Assembly (NCBI GenBank): GCA_037039925.1
Contig: JAXRKP010000632.1
Coordinates: forward strand, 1 to 64,000
Reading direction: 5' to 3'
From: Doris montereyensis
Taxonomy: Eukaryota > Mollusca > Gastropoda > Nudibranchia > Dorididae
DNA: 64,000 nt
Of this stretch, positions 1 through 14,057 are shown piece after piece; the stretch's first letter is position 1; each line of letters begins with the position of its first letter. The notes under the pieces are model-generated. The model saw only the letters and a list, made by a program, of their open reading frames with translations, had not been told where the DNA came from and searched no databases. The translations under genes were made by a program, and so were the position numbers.

Positions 1-19
1 TAGTAATAATAATGATGAT

Positions 20-69
<50 letters not shown>

Positions 70-102
70 GTAAAAATAATAATAATAATAATAACAATAA
101 TA

Positions 103-143
<41 letters not shown>

Positions 144-166
144 TAACAATAATAATAACAACAATA

Positions 167-212
<46 letters not shown>

Positions 213-301
213 TAATACAAATGATAATAATAATAATAATAATATAACAATAATAATAATAATAATAATATAAAAAATGATAATAATAATAATAATAATA
301 A

Positions 302-355
<54 letters not shown>

Positions 356-500
356 AGATAATAATAATAATATAATAAAAATAATATGAATAATAAAAAT
401 AATAATAATAAATAAAATAATAATAATAATAATGATTAATAAAAAATAATAATAATAAAAAATAATAATAATAATAATAAAAAATAAAAATAATAATAAT
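1..500. repeat. (AAT)n trinucleotide array, window edge
   Basis: Nearly continuous AAT/TAA units with occasional A-run, ATG and AAC interruptions. The array is cut by the left window edge. No coding potential is seen. Confidence 0.95.
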
Positions 501-647
501 ATCACTCAGTATCACTACTATCAGTGCTGGTGCAAGCGTGAACTGTGTGGATGCAAAACATAATGAAATAGTGGATAGTCTAATACCTAGAAGGTAAGAG
601 ATCTGCCAGGGTTTGGTGTTAGGAGCTGGATGTACAATACGAGGCAT

Positions 648-896
<249 letters not shown>

Positions 897-983
897 CATT
901 CCTATGTTCCTGTAAAGACTGTATGGTTGTCAGAAAAAAAAGGTAGGAAGTATATTATTGTTATTGTTAACTTATTATTTTTA

Positions 984-985
984 TA

Positions 986-1025
<40 letters not shown>

Positions 1026-1151
1026 TTTATTTTTATTATTATTTTTATTTTATTATTGTTATCTGTTATTATTATCATTATTCTTATACATGTAGTAGTA
1101 CGAGTAGTAGTAGTAGTAGTAGTGATGGTGGTAGTGGTGGTGGTAGGCGTG

Positions 1152-1190
<39 letters not shown>

Positions 1191-1195
1191 TCATC
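984..1195. repeat. (ATT)n followed by (GTA/GTG)n
   Basis: ATT units run to about 1078. After a short spacer, GTA and GTG units run to about 1192. The open frames on both strands are poly-Ile, poly-Val or poly-Thr artefacts. Confidence 0.9.
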
Positions 1196-2440
1196 CGTTG
1201 GCCAAGTGTGTATCGGCACCAACTCCTCCCACATACACACGTGCATACACGTCGACATGCATACACACTATATACACACTTATTACACATCTACAGACAT
1301 ACACATGTGCACACACACACAAACACACTTCCCCTTCATGTCCTTTGATTTGCCAGCTTGGGGATTTTGAGGGAAGGGAGGGAGAGAGGGGGGGTTAGGG
1401 AGAGAGACAGAGACAGAGAGAGGCAGACCACAGCTCACATCAGCTTATAACTATACTATAATAATATGAATTGAAGTTCTGCGTATAACACAGGGTTTCA
1501 TTGTGTGAGTGAGACCTGCATGGGTTTCCTGGTGCTCTCGTTCTACTCGGTTACATTGGTTACAAGGACACGCAACAGTTACAATGATATATGTATATAC
1601 ATATATAAGTCTCTAGCTGTGCGTTTTAACACATTTTCCGGAGCACAAAAAAAACGTATTGTTATCTCCAACTTTCCTAGGATAAACATTTATATTGACA
1701 CCAGAGTAGATATCTATGTCTAAAAACATTATGGTGTTTGTTTTTGCATAAAATGATTAATATTTATGAAAATGTTAGTTAGGTGGTTACAGTCCTTAAA
1801 AATGAAAGTTGTAACCGTCTAAAATCATAGATGGTGGAGACAGAGCAGCTGTTGCAAGTGATAACCTTTTAATTTCTTGCACCCTTAAGATAGTGGGACA
1901 GAGATCTCACAAATGGAACTGAAGTTACGTCTATTGCAAGGTATTCAGTGCACTTTAACATCTTTTTCGGTTTCCAGGAATTTGGCGTAAAGCAATACAT
2001 GTATTGTTTTTCTTTTTTTTTGTCTGAAATGTGTTTTTGTATTGTAGAATGACTCCCAGGTCCCTTGTGTTACATGAGGCAAAGATTGACAATTTTGATC
2101 GCTATTTCATTTCGAGGAAATGACAAATAGTAGGCTACGTTCTAAGCTTATCTAGACGTTATTCACTCAGTGTTTTGTTTTATATTATAATTTTGTATGT
2201 ATGTATGTATGTATGTATGTATGTATGTATGTATGTATGTATGTATGTTTGTTTGTATGAATTAAGTATCTTAAATACTCAACCCGTGTTGTATTAGAAT
2301 GGTGTTTTCGTGTGGCCAAAGTTAGAGCCGGTTGGGTGAGATCCAAAACTCACCATCGAATTCAGACATTATATAAACTACGATATTATTATAAGTGTAC
2401 ACACAAACTTACTTACAAGGAGTATTTTAACAAGTAAATA

Positions 2441-2478
<38 letters not shown>

Positions 2479-2546
2479 CTAAGTACAACTCAGATTTACG
2501 ACCATGTTCTGTCACCCATGAATATTCTTTGGTTTATGAACGAAAA
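1196..2546. other. Non-coding spacer with small microsatellites
   Basis: CA-rich DNA at 1230-1330, a (GTAT)n run at about 2193-2247 and (AT)n at about 2443-2475. I see no conserved protein motif, RNA gene or element terminus here. Confidence 0.6.
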
Positions 2547-2640
2547 GTACATTGAACGTATGTACATTGAACGTATGTACATTGAACGTATGTACATTGA
2601 ACGTATGTACATTGAACGTATGTACATTGAACGTATGTTT
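2547..2640. repeat. 15-bp tandem repeat, six copies
   Basis: The unit TACATTGAACGTATG is repeated about six times with almost no divergence. The period is a multiple of three, so it reads as an artificial YIERM pentapeptide repeat. The flanks show no gene features. Confidence 0.9.
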
Positions 2641-2911
2641 GTAATTGAAAGAACACATGGTGATGTTCGCTTTATTCAATATAAAATCTCGTGTATCTGT
2701 AAGCTTACGTGATACAAATATTATGTAAACATGTGTTCCAAATAAAATTCACATCAAAATTGAGTATACATGTACCTAAAACAATCAACCAGTACAACAG
2801 TTGCAGTTTCAAATGCACCACAGTATATTTTTACGACAATACACATGTACACATAGGTTTACGTGAATCATTATTAACTAGTCTATTGACAAAAAAAAAC
2901 GCATGTCTCAA

Positions 2912-2917
<6 letters not shown>

Positions 2918-2963
<46 letters not shown>
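2918..2963. repeat. (CA)n microsatellite
   Basis: An uninterrupted CA run of about 22 copies. Confidence 0.95.
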
Positions 2964-2964
<1 letters not shown>

Positions 2965-3672
2965 TGACACTAAACAAACAAACAAAACGCCTTTAACCAA
3001 TAAAATAAAACCTGAAAAAAATCTTATAAGTGCAGCCAAAGAAAGATTAATTTTATCTATTTATATCGACATAACATGTTCTTCGAATTAAGTGAATATA
3101 GGCCTACATAAAATCTGCAAATTTGGGACATAACAATGGCGTCGATTTTTAAAAACAAAACAAACCCAAAAACAACAAACAACAAAACTATAATCAAGAA
3201 GTTGAATTTTCTGCATTATCAACGCTGCTAGCTAAAAGAAATTGCGTGACAGGAATTATTAAGAATGAAAGCAATCATCAGACAATAAAGGACTTAATTG
3301 CTCACATTAAAAATTTCACGTTGCACCTTGTAGTCATGTTTCATGCCATGACAATGTTTGGCTTGTTTTATTATTACATGACTACAGTTTTTACTAAATA
3401 CTTTACATTTGCCTGGGCTACGAAATATTTACAAAATTTTCAAAAGATTGTACGAGGTCTTGGGTTTTCTAGGGTTAACATTTTTGAAAATAATCTATTG
3501 TTATTATTATACTATAGAAAGCACAATCAATGCCTTACAATACAGTTTTCCCCCATAAAATTAATTGTTTATTGGTTCACTTTAGCAGATTAATTACATA
3601 ATTATGAATGATGATAATGTATCACCCAAACAAAACGTGAAACGGCTAAGGAATGCCAGTTTCCATTAATTT
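2964..3672. other. AT-rich spacer, nothing recognised
   Basis: No homology is recognised. A 115-codon open frame (3246-3593, plus) has AT-driven composition and no family resemblance, so I do not treat it as a gene. Confidence 0.5.
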
Positions 3673-4745
3673 TTATGCATTCATATAAAAAAAATGAGTA
3701 AGAAATTCTATGTAGCTTACTTGACTTCCAATAGACATTCCTGCTAACACCTTCATATTAATTAAAGGTAGGTTGTCATGGAATGGGTGATAATCTTTCG
3801 GGATGACAGCTTTGAGCTGCTGCAGGTGATCACATTTTGACTGGAATAGCAATCTGCTTGTTATACATTTGCGATGGGTGTTGAGATGCACGAGGCAAAA
3901 CATCGCACCTTTTTACCGGCAGAGGTGCACAGGGATCGTCATGTTTCAACTTATACATGATTTTGCCATCTGGCAAATACCGGTACTGCAATCCTCTCAG
4001 ATCAGTGCAACTTGACCTGGACGAATTGACTTGAGGCCATTTAAGGCCGTAAAATTCAAGAAAAAAATCATGATGTAAATAATCAACGCGATATGGAGTT
4101 GGCTTTTGTCTGGTTTCTTTCATCGCACTTATATAGTCAACAGGGACAAAAAAATATGACGATTTTTCAGACGTCGCTCGATTTTGGAATGACAGCTGTC
4201 AACCTCCATTTGAGTGTGTCCCTTTTCGAGAAACTTTTGCTCAATGGATTTGTCATTATATTTGACAGCAAAATGCCTTAGTGAGTGCTGTTGCCATTGT
4301 TGCATTCCGATTCTGGTAGGTACAGCCATCAGAATATATTATGGCTCTGTCAAAATCAGAAGCACATTATTCGAGGTACTTGAACAAGCAAGTAGCAAAC
4401 TCATTAGCTGTTAAACATCCTTCCACCTCATGCCACACGTAACACAATGTGTCATGGCTAGTAAGGTCCAAAAATAGTGAAGTTGTGAAGGCAGAGCTTT
4501 GTCTTATAATACAACGCCTGGGCGTTAAGTGAAGGACACAGCAAAACCCGTTGTGGGTCCATAGTCACAACTTTAAGTCTTGGTGTGTTTTGAGCCAGAG
4601 CCTTCTCTTGCTGAGCTAAATCTTTGCTCCTTACAAAAGCATTAAATGTCTCTTTTGTCACAAGGCCAGCTGCAAAATGAGCAACAGAGATCACATTGAT
4701 CTTTCCTTGGTTGGTAAATGTCAAGGTTAAGGTCATGGAATTCCT
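3673..4745 (-). pseudogene. Broken transposase-like ORF of a multicopy invertebrate element
   Basis: Read on the minus strand, this is one protein split over several frames. In order it shows: a cysteine-pair segment YQPRKDQCDLCC (just inside 4743), then FNAFVRSKDLAQQEKALAQ, ALYYKTKLCLHNFTIF (to about 4470), TLCYVWHEVEGCLTANEFA, IIYSDGCTYQNRN (about 4350), IEQKFLEKGHTQMEVD and SKIERRLKNRHI. It ends in YRVDYLHHDFFLEFYG and HLQQLKAVIPKDYHPFHDNLP (about 3770). This order matches a large class of uncharacterised, repetitive invertebrate proteins that I take to be mobile-element encoded, with the Asp of YSDG as a plausible catalytic acidic residue. At least four frame changes and internal stops make it non-functional. 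The family name and the transposase role are inference; coding origin and decay are clear. Confidence 0.7.
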
Positions 4746-4829
4746 GTTGAAAGAAACATGACTTTGCAAACTAAATAAAACTTACCATCAACAGTGAGAT
4801 TGTAGACATGTGATGCAGATCTTCTTTGC

Positions 4830-5058
4830 GCATTCCTTTCTGACAACAGATGGAAGAAATCGAACAGCTATAAGAAAAGTGAAAGGAAGAAAAGCCCTAG
4901 GGGCAGATCAAGTTTATCCAGAAATGATTACAAACCAAGGGAGAGGGGCAGACAAACTACTACATGCAATATGCCAACAAGCATGGAAGTCCAAACAGGT
5001 GCCAGACGACTGGAAGAAGGGAATAGTATCCTGGAGAAAGATCGTCTCGGGCATCTGA
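4830..5058 (+). pseudogene. Non-LTR reverse transcriptase fragment
   Basis: The plus-strand frame reads AIRKVKGRKALGADQVYPEM, then LLHAICQQAWKSKQVPDDWK. This is the typical start of a LINE reverse transcriptase: a K.GKA.G.D.I..E block followed by a W....VP.DWK block. The palm active site is missing, since the frame stops about 15 residues after DWKKGI. It lies directly beyond the opposite-strand transposase-like ORF, so it is probably an independent short insertion. Confidence 0.75.
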
Positions 5059-5409
5059 ACCCATACACCGAAAGGTAGAAATATGGGAACTGATAAAGAA
5101 ACAAAAGAAAAGAGACGATTTGGGCATGTAAATAGAATGAATGACAATAGAATAGGTAAATCAATATACAGTGCTAAAGCCCAATGTAAAAAAAACACAG
5201 ACTGGGGATAAAGTGTGAAAGAAACAGAAAATGTCATTGTCAGGAGAGTGCAGCCTGGAGAAAAGATCATCTCAGGCATCTGAACCCATACGCCAGAATA
5301 TAGAATATGAACTGATCAATAATTATGAAAAGAAAGAAAATGACAAAAGCGTACTCATTACCTTATTATAACACATGAATATACAAGCACATGTGTTCAC
5401 TAACATATT
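5059..5409. other. Spacer with a 40-bp direct repeat
   Basis: A segment around CGGGCATCTGAACCCATACA at about 5031-5075 recurs with few changes at about 5254-5298. Each copy is followed by similar A-rich sequence. This could be a partial tandem duplication of LINE-derived DNA. No gene is seen. Confidence 0.5.
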
Positions 5410-8400
5410 TAGACACCACCAAGCCTATTTTTTAACTTATTCGAAACACCACTAAGCGTATTCAAAAACTTATGAAAACATCACCAAACGTATTCAACAA
5501 CTTATGAAAACATCACCAAGCGTATTCAACAACTTATGAAAACATCACCAAGCGTATTCAACAACTTATGAAAACATCACCAAGCGTATTCAACAACTTA
5601 TGAAAACATCACCAAGCATATTCAACAACTTATGAAAACATCACCAAGCATATTCAACAACTTATGAAAACATCACCAAGCATATTCAACAACTTATGAA
5701 AACATCACCAAGCGTATTCAACAACTTATGAAAACATCACATATTCAAGCGTATTCTACAACTTATGAAAACATCACCAAGCGTATTCAACAACTTATGA
5801 AAACATCACCAATCCTATTCAACAACTTACGAAAACATCCCCAAGCGTATTCAACTACTTTCAATAAAGCATCACCAAACGTATTCAATAACATTATATT
5901 CAATAAACATCACCAAGCGTATTCAATAACTTATGAAAACATCACCAGGCGTATTCAATAACTTATGAAAACATCACCAAGCGTATTCAATAACTTATGA
6001 AAAAATCACCAAGCGTATTCAATAACTCAATGATATGAAACATCACCAAGCGTATTCAATAACTTATGAAAAAATCACCAGGCGTATTCAATAACTTATG
6101 AAAACATCACCAAGCGTATTCAATAAAAAATTAAAAAATCACCCAGCCTATTCAACAACTATAAACACACCACCAAGCGTATTTAACAACGTATCAATGC
6201 AAAACGTCACTATTCAAGCGTATTCAATAACGCCTATTCTATTATTTATGAAAACACTTCACCAAGCCTATTCAATAACGTATAAAAACACCACCAAGCC
6301 TATTCAATAACGTATGAAAACACCACCAAGCCTATTAAATAACATATGAAAAAATCACCAAGCCTATTAAAATAATAATATATGAAAACACCAAGCATAT
6401 TAAATAATATATGAAAACACCACCAAGCATATGAAATAATATATGAAAACACCACCAAGCCTATCAAATAATATATGAACACAACACCAAGCCTATTAAA
6501 TAACGTATGAAAACAACACCAAGCCTATTCAATAACGCATGAAAACACCAACAAGCCTATTCATTACCGTATGAAAACACCACCAAGCATATTGAATAAC
6601 GTATGAAAACATCACCAAGCCTATTCTATTATTTATAAAAACACCAACAAACGTATTCTCTTCTTTATAAAAACACCACACAGCATATTCAATAACATAT
6701 AAAAACACCACCAAACCTATTTCTTATAAAAATAACTATTAATAACTTATAAAAACACCACCAAACCTATTCAATAACTTATAAAAACACCACCAAACCT
6801 ATTCAACCACCAAAATTCAATAACATATGAAAACACCACCAAGCCTATTCAATAACTTATAAAAACACCACAAAGCCTATTCAATAACTTATAAAAACAC
6901 CACCAAACCTATTCAATAACTTATGAAAAACCACCACCAAACTTATTCAGTAATTGATGAAAACACCAACAAGCCTATTTAATATCATATAAATATACCA
7001 CCAAGCGTATTCAATGACTTATAAAAAACACCACGAATCGTATTCAATGACTTATATAAAGACCACCAAGCCATTTCAATAACGTGTAAAAACACCACTA
7101 AGCCTATTCAATAACCAGAAAGTGTATGCAATTACGTATGAAAACACCGCCAAGCGTTTTCAATCACTTATAAAAAAAAAACGCCACCAAGAGTTTTCAC
7201 TAATTGATATAAAAACACCATCAAGCATTTTCAATCATTTATAAAAACACCACAAACGTTTTTAATCACTTATAAAAACACCACCAAGTGTTTATAATCA
7301 TATAAAAATACCACCAAACGTTTTCAATCACTTATTAAACACCACCAAGTGTATTGAATAACTTATAGAAACACCACCAAGCGTATTAAATAACTTATAA
7401 AAACACCACCAAGAGTGTTCAATCACTTATAAAAACACCACCAAGCCCATTCAATAATTAACGACCACACCACCAAGCCAATAATTAACGAAGACACCAT
7501 AAAGTTTTCAATAATTAACAAAGACACCACCAACCCAATACTTAACGAAGACACCACCAAGCCAATAATTAACAAAGACACCACCAAGCCAATAATTAAC
7601 AAAGACACCACCAAGCCTATAATTAACAAAGACACCACCAAGCCAATAATTAACAAAGACACCACCAAGCCAATAATTAACGAAGACACCACCAAACCCA
7701 TTCAATACTTAACGAACAGACCACCAAGCCAATAATCATCAAAAACACTACCAAGCCCATTCAATAATTAACGAACACACTATCAAGCCCATTCAATAAG
7801 TAGCGAACAGAACAACTAAGCCCATTCAATAATTAACGAACAGATCACCCAGCCCATTCAATAAATAACGAACAGACCACTAAGCCCCTTCAATAATTAA
7901 CGAACAGACCACTAAGCCCATTCAATAATTAACTAACACTAACAGACCACCAAGCCCATTCAATAAATAACGAACAGACCAGTAAGCCCTTCAATAATTG
8001 ACGAACAGAGCACCAAGCCCATTCAATAATTAACTAACAGACCACCAAGCCCATTCAGTAATTAACGAACACATCACCAAGCACATTCAATAATTGGCGA
8101 ACAGAACCACGAAGTCCATTCAATAATTACCAAACAGAACCACGAAGTCCATTCAATAATTACCAAACAGACCACCAAGCCCATTCAATAATTAACAAAC
8201 AGACCACCAAGCCCATTCAATAATTAATGAATAGACCACCAAGCACATGCAATAAATAACAAACAGACCACCAAACACATTCAATACATAACGAACAGAC
8301 CACCAAGCCCATTCAATATTTAACGACCACACCACAAAGTACATTCAATAAATAACGAACACATCACTAAGCCCGTTCAATAATTAACGAACAGACAACC

Positions 8401-11400
8401 AAGCCCATTCAATAATTAACGAACACATCACCAAGTACATTCAATAATTAACGAACAGACCACCAAGCCCATTGAATAATTAACGACCACACCACCAAGT
8501 ACATTCAATAAATAACGAACACATCACCAAGCCTATTCAATAATTAACGAACAGACAACCAAGCCCATTCAATAATTAATGAACACACCACCAAGCCCAT
8601 TCAATAATTAACGAGCACACCACCAAGCCCATTCAATAATTAATGAACACACCACCAAGCCCATTCAATAATCAATGAACACACCACCAAACCCATTCAC
8701 TAATTTATGAACACACCACCAAACCCATTCAATAACTAACGAACACACCACCAAGCCCTTTCAATAACTAACGAACACATCACCAAGCCCATTCAATAAT
8801 CAACGAACACACCACCAAGCGCATTCAATAATTAACGAACACACCACCAAGCCCATTCAATAATTAATGAACACATCGCCAAGCCCATTTAATAATTAAC
8901 GAACACACCACCAAGCCCATTCAATAATTAATGAACACACCACCAAACCCATTCACTAATTTATGAACACACCACCAAGCCCATTCAATAACTAACGAAC
9001 ACACCACCAAGCCCATTCAATAATTAACTAACAGACCACCAAGCCCATTCAGTAATTAACGAACACATCACGAAGCACATTCAATAATTAGCAAACAGAA
9101 CCACGAAGTCCATTCAATAATTAGCAAACAGACCACCAAGTCCATTCGATAATTAGCAAACAGAACCACCAAGCCCATTCAATAATTAACAAACAGACCA
9201 CCAAGTCCATTCGATAATTAGCAAACAGAACCACGAAGTCCATTCAATAATTAGCAAACAGACCACCAAGTCCATTCGATAATTAGCAAACAGAACCACC
9301 AAGCCCATTCAATAATTAACAAACAGACCACCAAGCCCATTCAATAATTAACGAACAGACCACCAAGCACATGCAATAAATAACAAACAGACCACCAAAC
9401 ACATTCAATACATAACGAACAGACCACCAAGCCCATTCAATATTTAACGACCACACCACCAAGTATATTCAATAAATAACGAACACATCACCAAGCCCGT
9501 TCAATAATTAACGAACAGACAACCAAGCCCATTCAATAATTAATGAACACATCACCGAGCCCATTCAATAATTAACGAACAGACCACCAAGCACATTCAA
9601 TAATTAACGTACAGACCACCAAGCACATTCAATAATTAACGAACACATCACCAAGCCCATTCAATAATTAACGAACAGACAACCAAGCCCATTCAATAAT
9701 TAATGAACACATCACCGAGCCCATTCAATAATTAACGAACAGATCACCAAGCACATTCAATAATTAACGAACAGACCACCAAGCCCATTCAATAAATAAC
9801 GAACACATCACCAAGTACATTCAATAATTAACGCACAGACCACCAAGCCCAGTGAATAATTAACGACCACACCACCAAGTACATTCAATAAATAACGAAC
9901 ACATCACCAAGCCCATTGAACAATTAACGACCACACCACCAAGTATATTCAATAAATAACGAACACATCACCAAGCCCATTCAATAATTAACCAACAGAC
10001 AACCAAGCCCATTCAATAATTAATGAACACACCACCAAGCCCATTCAATAATTAACGAACACACCACCAAGCCCATTCAATAATTAATGAACACACCACC
10101 AAGCCCATTCAATAATTAATGAACACCACCAAACCCATTCACTAATTTATGAACAAACCACCAAGCCCATTCAATAACTAACGAACACACCACCAAGCCC
10201 TTTCAATAACTAACGAACAGACAACCAAGCCCATTCAATAATCAACGAACAGACCACCAAGCACATTCAACAATTAACGAACAGACCACCAAGCCCATTC
10301 AATAACTAACGAACACATCACCAAGCCCATTCAATAATCAACGAACACACCACTAAGCCCATTCAATAATTAACGAACACACCACCAAGCCCATTCAATA
10401 ATTAACGAACACACCACCAAGCCCATTCAATAATTAACGAACACACCACCAAGCCCATTCAATAATTAACGAACACACCACCAAGCCCATTCAATAATTA
10501 ACGAACACACCACCAAGCCCATAGCTTACTCACTAATTTATGAAAACATCACCAAGCGTACTCACTAATTTATGAAAACATCACCAAGCCCATTCAATAA
10601 TTAACAAAAACATCACCAAGCCTATTCAATAACGTATGAAAACATCACCAAGCCCATTCAATAATTAACAAAAACACCACGAAGCCTATTCAATAATTTA
10701 CGAAAACACAACCAAACGTATTCAATAACTTTCCAAATTACAATTGAGCCTATTCAATGACGTATGAAAGCACCACTAACCCTTTTCAAGAACTTATGAA
10801 AACACCACCAAGCCTATTCAATATTTTATGAAAACACCACCAAGCCTATTCCATAACGTGTGAAAACACCACCAAGCCTCTTCAATAACGTATGCAAACA
10901 TCACCAAGCCTATTCAATAACGTGTGAAAACATCACCAAACCTATTCAATAACGTGTGAAAACATCACCAAGCCCATTCAATAATTAACAAAAACACCAC
11001 AAAGCCTATTCAATAATTTACGAAAACACCACCAAGCGTATTTAATAACTTTCTAAATTACAATTAAGCCTATCCAATAACTTATGAAAACACCACCAAG
11101 CATATTCAATAACTTATAAAAACATCACCAAGCGTATTTAATAACTTATGAAAACACCGTCATGCCTATTCAATAACATGAAAACACCCTCAAGCTTATT
11201 CAATAACAAGAAAACACTATCAAGCCTATTACATAACATGAAAACACCATCAAGCCTATTAGATAACATGAAAACTCCATCACGCCTATTAAATAACGTA
11301 TGAAAACGGCACCAAGCCTATTCAATAAGGTATGGAAACACCACCAAGCCTATTAAATAACTTATGAAAACACCACCAAGCCTATTCAATAACTTATGAA

Positions 11401-13010
11401 AACATCACCAAACGTATTCAATAACTTATGAAAACACCACCAAACGTATTCAATAACTTATAAAAACATCACCAAACGTATTCAATAACTTATATAAACA
11501 CTTCCAAACGTTTTAATAACTTACTTAAGCACCAAGATATCCAATAACGTATGAAACCACCAACAAGCTTATTGAATAACTTATGAAAATACCAACAAAA
11601 GTGTTCAATAAATTATTACAACACCAACATGCGTATTCAATAACTTACTAAAGCACCAGCAAGCGTATTTATTAACTTACTAAAGCATCAACAAACGTAT
11701 TCAATAATTTACTAAAGCATCAACAAACGTATTCAATAACTTACTAAAGCACCAGCAAGCGTATTCTATAATTTACTAAAGCACCAGGAAGCGTATTCTA
11801 TAATGTACTAAAGTATCAACAAACGTATTTAATAACTTTACTAAAGCATCAACAAACGTATTCAATAACTTTACTAAAGTATCAACAAACGTATTCAATA
11901 ACTTTACTAAAGTCTCGACAAACGTATTCAATAACTTATGGAAATACCAACAAACGTATTCAATAACTTATGGAAACACCAACAAACGTATTCAATAACT
12001 TATGGAAACACCAACAAACGTATTCAATAACTTTACCAAAGCATCAACAAACGTATTCAATAACTTATGGAAACACCAACAAACGTATTCAATAACTTAT
12101 GGAAACACCAACAAACGTATTCAATAACTTTACTAAAGCATCAACAAACGTATTCAATAACGTATTATGGAAACACCTATAACAAACGTATTCAATAACA
12201 TATAAAAACACCAACAAACGTATTCAATAAGTTATGAAAACACCAACAACCTTATTCAATAGCGTATAAAAACACCAACAAACGTATTCAATAACGTATG
12301 AAAACACCAACAAACGTATTCAATAACGTATGAAAACACCAAAACCTTATTCAATAACGTATGAAAACACCAACAACCTTATTCAATAACGTATGAAAAC
12401 ACCAACAACCTTATTCAATAACGTATGAAAACACCAAAACCTTATTCAATAACGTATGAAAACACCAACAACCTTATTCAATACGTATGAAAACACCAAC
12501 AACCTTATTCAATAACGTATGAAAATACCAACAACCTTATTCAATAACGTATGAAAACACCAACAACCTTATTCAATAACGTATGAAAACACCAACAACC
12601 TTATTCAATAACGTATGAAAACACCAACAACCTTATTCAATAACGTATGAAAACACCAACAACCTTATTCAATAACGTATGAAAACACCAACAACCTTAT
12701 TCAATAACGTATGAAAACACCAACAACTTATTCAATAACAACAACCTTATTCAATAACGTATGAAAACACCAACAACCTTATTCAATAACGTATGAAAAC
12801 GCCAACAACCTTATTCAATAACGTATGAAAACACCAACAACCTTATTCAATAACGTATGAAAACGCCAACAACCTTATTCGTGTGAAAACACCAACAAAC
12901 ATATTTAATAACTTATGAAAACACCAACAAACATATTTAATAACTTATGAAACACCAACAACCTTATTCAATAACTTATGAAAACACCAACAAACATATT
13001 TAATAATTTA
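5410..13010. repeat. 7.6-kb minisatellite array, 32-bp unit, about 235 copies
   Basis: One tandem array with a 32-bp period. The constant part is around ACCACCAAGC.CATTCAATAA followed by a variable spacer. Several subfamilies occur in blocks: ATCACCAAGCGTATTCAACA near 5.5 kb, a ..CCAAGCCCATTCAATAATT form at about 7.7-10.5 kb, and CACCAACAACCTTATTCAAT near 12.3-12.9 kb. A 24-bp deletion form at 7540-7690 gives an in-phase minus-strand frame. No spacer diversity, leader or protein gene is present, so it is satellite-type DNA. Confidence 0.95.
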
Positions 13011-13375
13011 TTACAGCATGAGTTATAGGAGTTATTCGATCCAGTTGGAAAAGCCGGAAATGTTTAGACGTTGCCTAGCGACATTGACGGTGTACTTGCT
13101 TTAATGAAATCAAGAAAAATGTTTGTTATGGAAGTTTCTTGGCCAGCTGTCTTGGCCTAATAATTATCAAGAAATTGATATTACATTTCAGTAAAACATG
13201 ACGAAGCGCGCATATTTGGTTGATTTTTGTTGGGGGGAATGGGAGTGGGGTTTATTTGAATTGATTTTCACTCACATCCACAACTAATGTGATTGGTAAA
13301 AAGTCTAAAATTTTATCCCAACATGCGCTCCTTGAAACAGCCACATGATTTTAAAACGTACACAGATTGTTGTGA
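13011..13375. other. Unique AT-rich spacer
   Basis: Unique sequence after the satellite array. No gene, RNA or element end is recognised. Confidence 0.4.
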
Positions 13376-13535
13376 TTTGCACGCAGGACCTTCCTCTTAT
13401 CGGCTGTCTCCGATGGCAAGTAGTGGGCGTAAATCGAAAAACAATCTCGGAATGTTTTTCCGATCTATCAGGCACGAACCCACGATCTCCTGGTTGAGAG
13501 GTGACACCTGCCTCCTGGACCACCAAGTCGCGGCT
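13376..13535 (-). mobile_element. tRNA-derived SINE head, minus strand
   Basis: On the minus strand the sequence reads through a tRNA-like head: TTGGTGGTCCAGGAGGCAGG (A-box region), then CTCTCAACCAGGAGATCGTG and a degenerate B box GGGTTCGTGCC near 13470. The same head type recurs at 14.06, 40.38 and 45.99 kb in this window. Identification rests on the A/B-box layout and recurrence. Confidence 0.6.
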
Positions 13536-13714
13536 CTACTTTTGTAGCGAAACAAATTGCGACTGCGACATTAAACCGTGACTGTCTTTGGTTAGCTCCA
13601 GATTCTCTTTCACTTCATGGCAGGACACAGAGTATGGGTGAGGCAAAACAAAAAGTATTCAACACCATCCTAGACACGAAACAACTTATTAAACATACGT
13701 CATGTCCGGTTACA

Positions 13715-13850
13715 GTGTAGTTGGGAGCCTTGTGGTGAGATCTGTCAACTGTCAATCTTGTGGTCAGCGGTTCGAATCCTAGCAAAAATTGGGTCCGACG
13801 TGCTATTCCGGGGGAGGGCATGGCAAAACGTTGTATTTTGAGGATTGTAT
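13715..13850 (+). mobile_element. tRNA-derived SINE fragment with intact B box
   Basis: GGGAGCCTTGTGGTGAGATC is followed about 35 bp later by CGGTTCGAATCCTAGC, a canonical Pol III B box at about 13768-13780. The body GGGTCCGACGTGCTATTCC resembles the bodies at 23.1 kb and, inverted, at 62.7 kb. It does not fold into a complete tRNA in my reading. Confidence 0.6.
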
Positions 13851-14057
13851 GTGTAGTGTGTAGTGTCATACATGCTGCGTGTTTCTGATCTGTGTCAAAG
13901 TATGGTGTTTACAATAGAATACCCATATTTAAGTCGAAATGATTTTATGAACTTTATATTTCAAATTCCACAAGACTCGTGCTTTATTCTGATCTACTGT
14001 TTGCCAATTTTTTTGTTTATTAGATATTATTTTAGACAAATTTATCGCTTTAGCTTT

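Noticed and set aside
3246..3593. 115-codon plus-strand frame
   Set aside because: AT-rich composition, no family match and no splice or regulatory context.
5410..13010. Possible CRISPR-like array (regular ~32-bp repeats)
   Set aside because: Units are directly adjacent with no unique spacers, no Cas genes, and the DNA is clearly eukaryotic.
13715..13850. Possible tRNA gene (A and B boxes)
   Set aside because: A convincing acceptor stem and anticodon arm are lacking and the same unit recurs with a long body, so it is a SINE.
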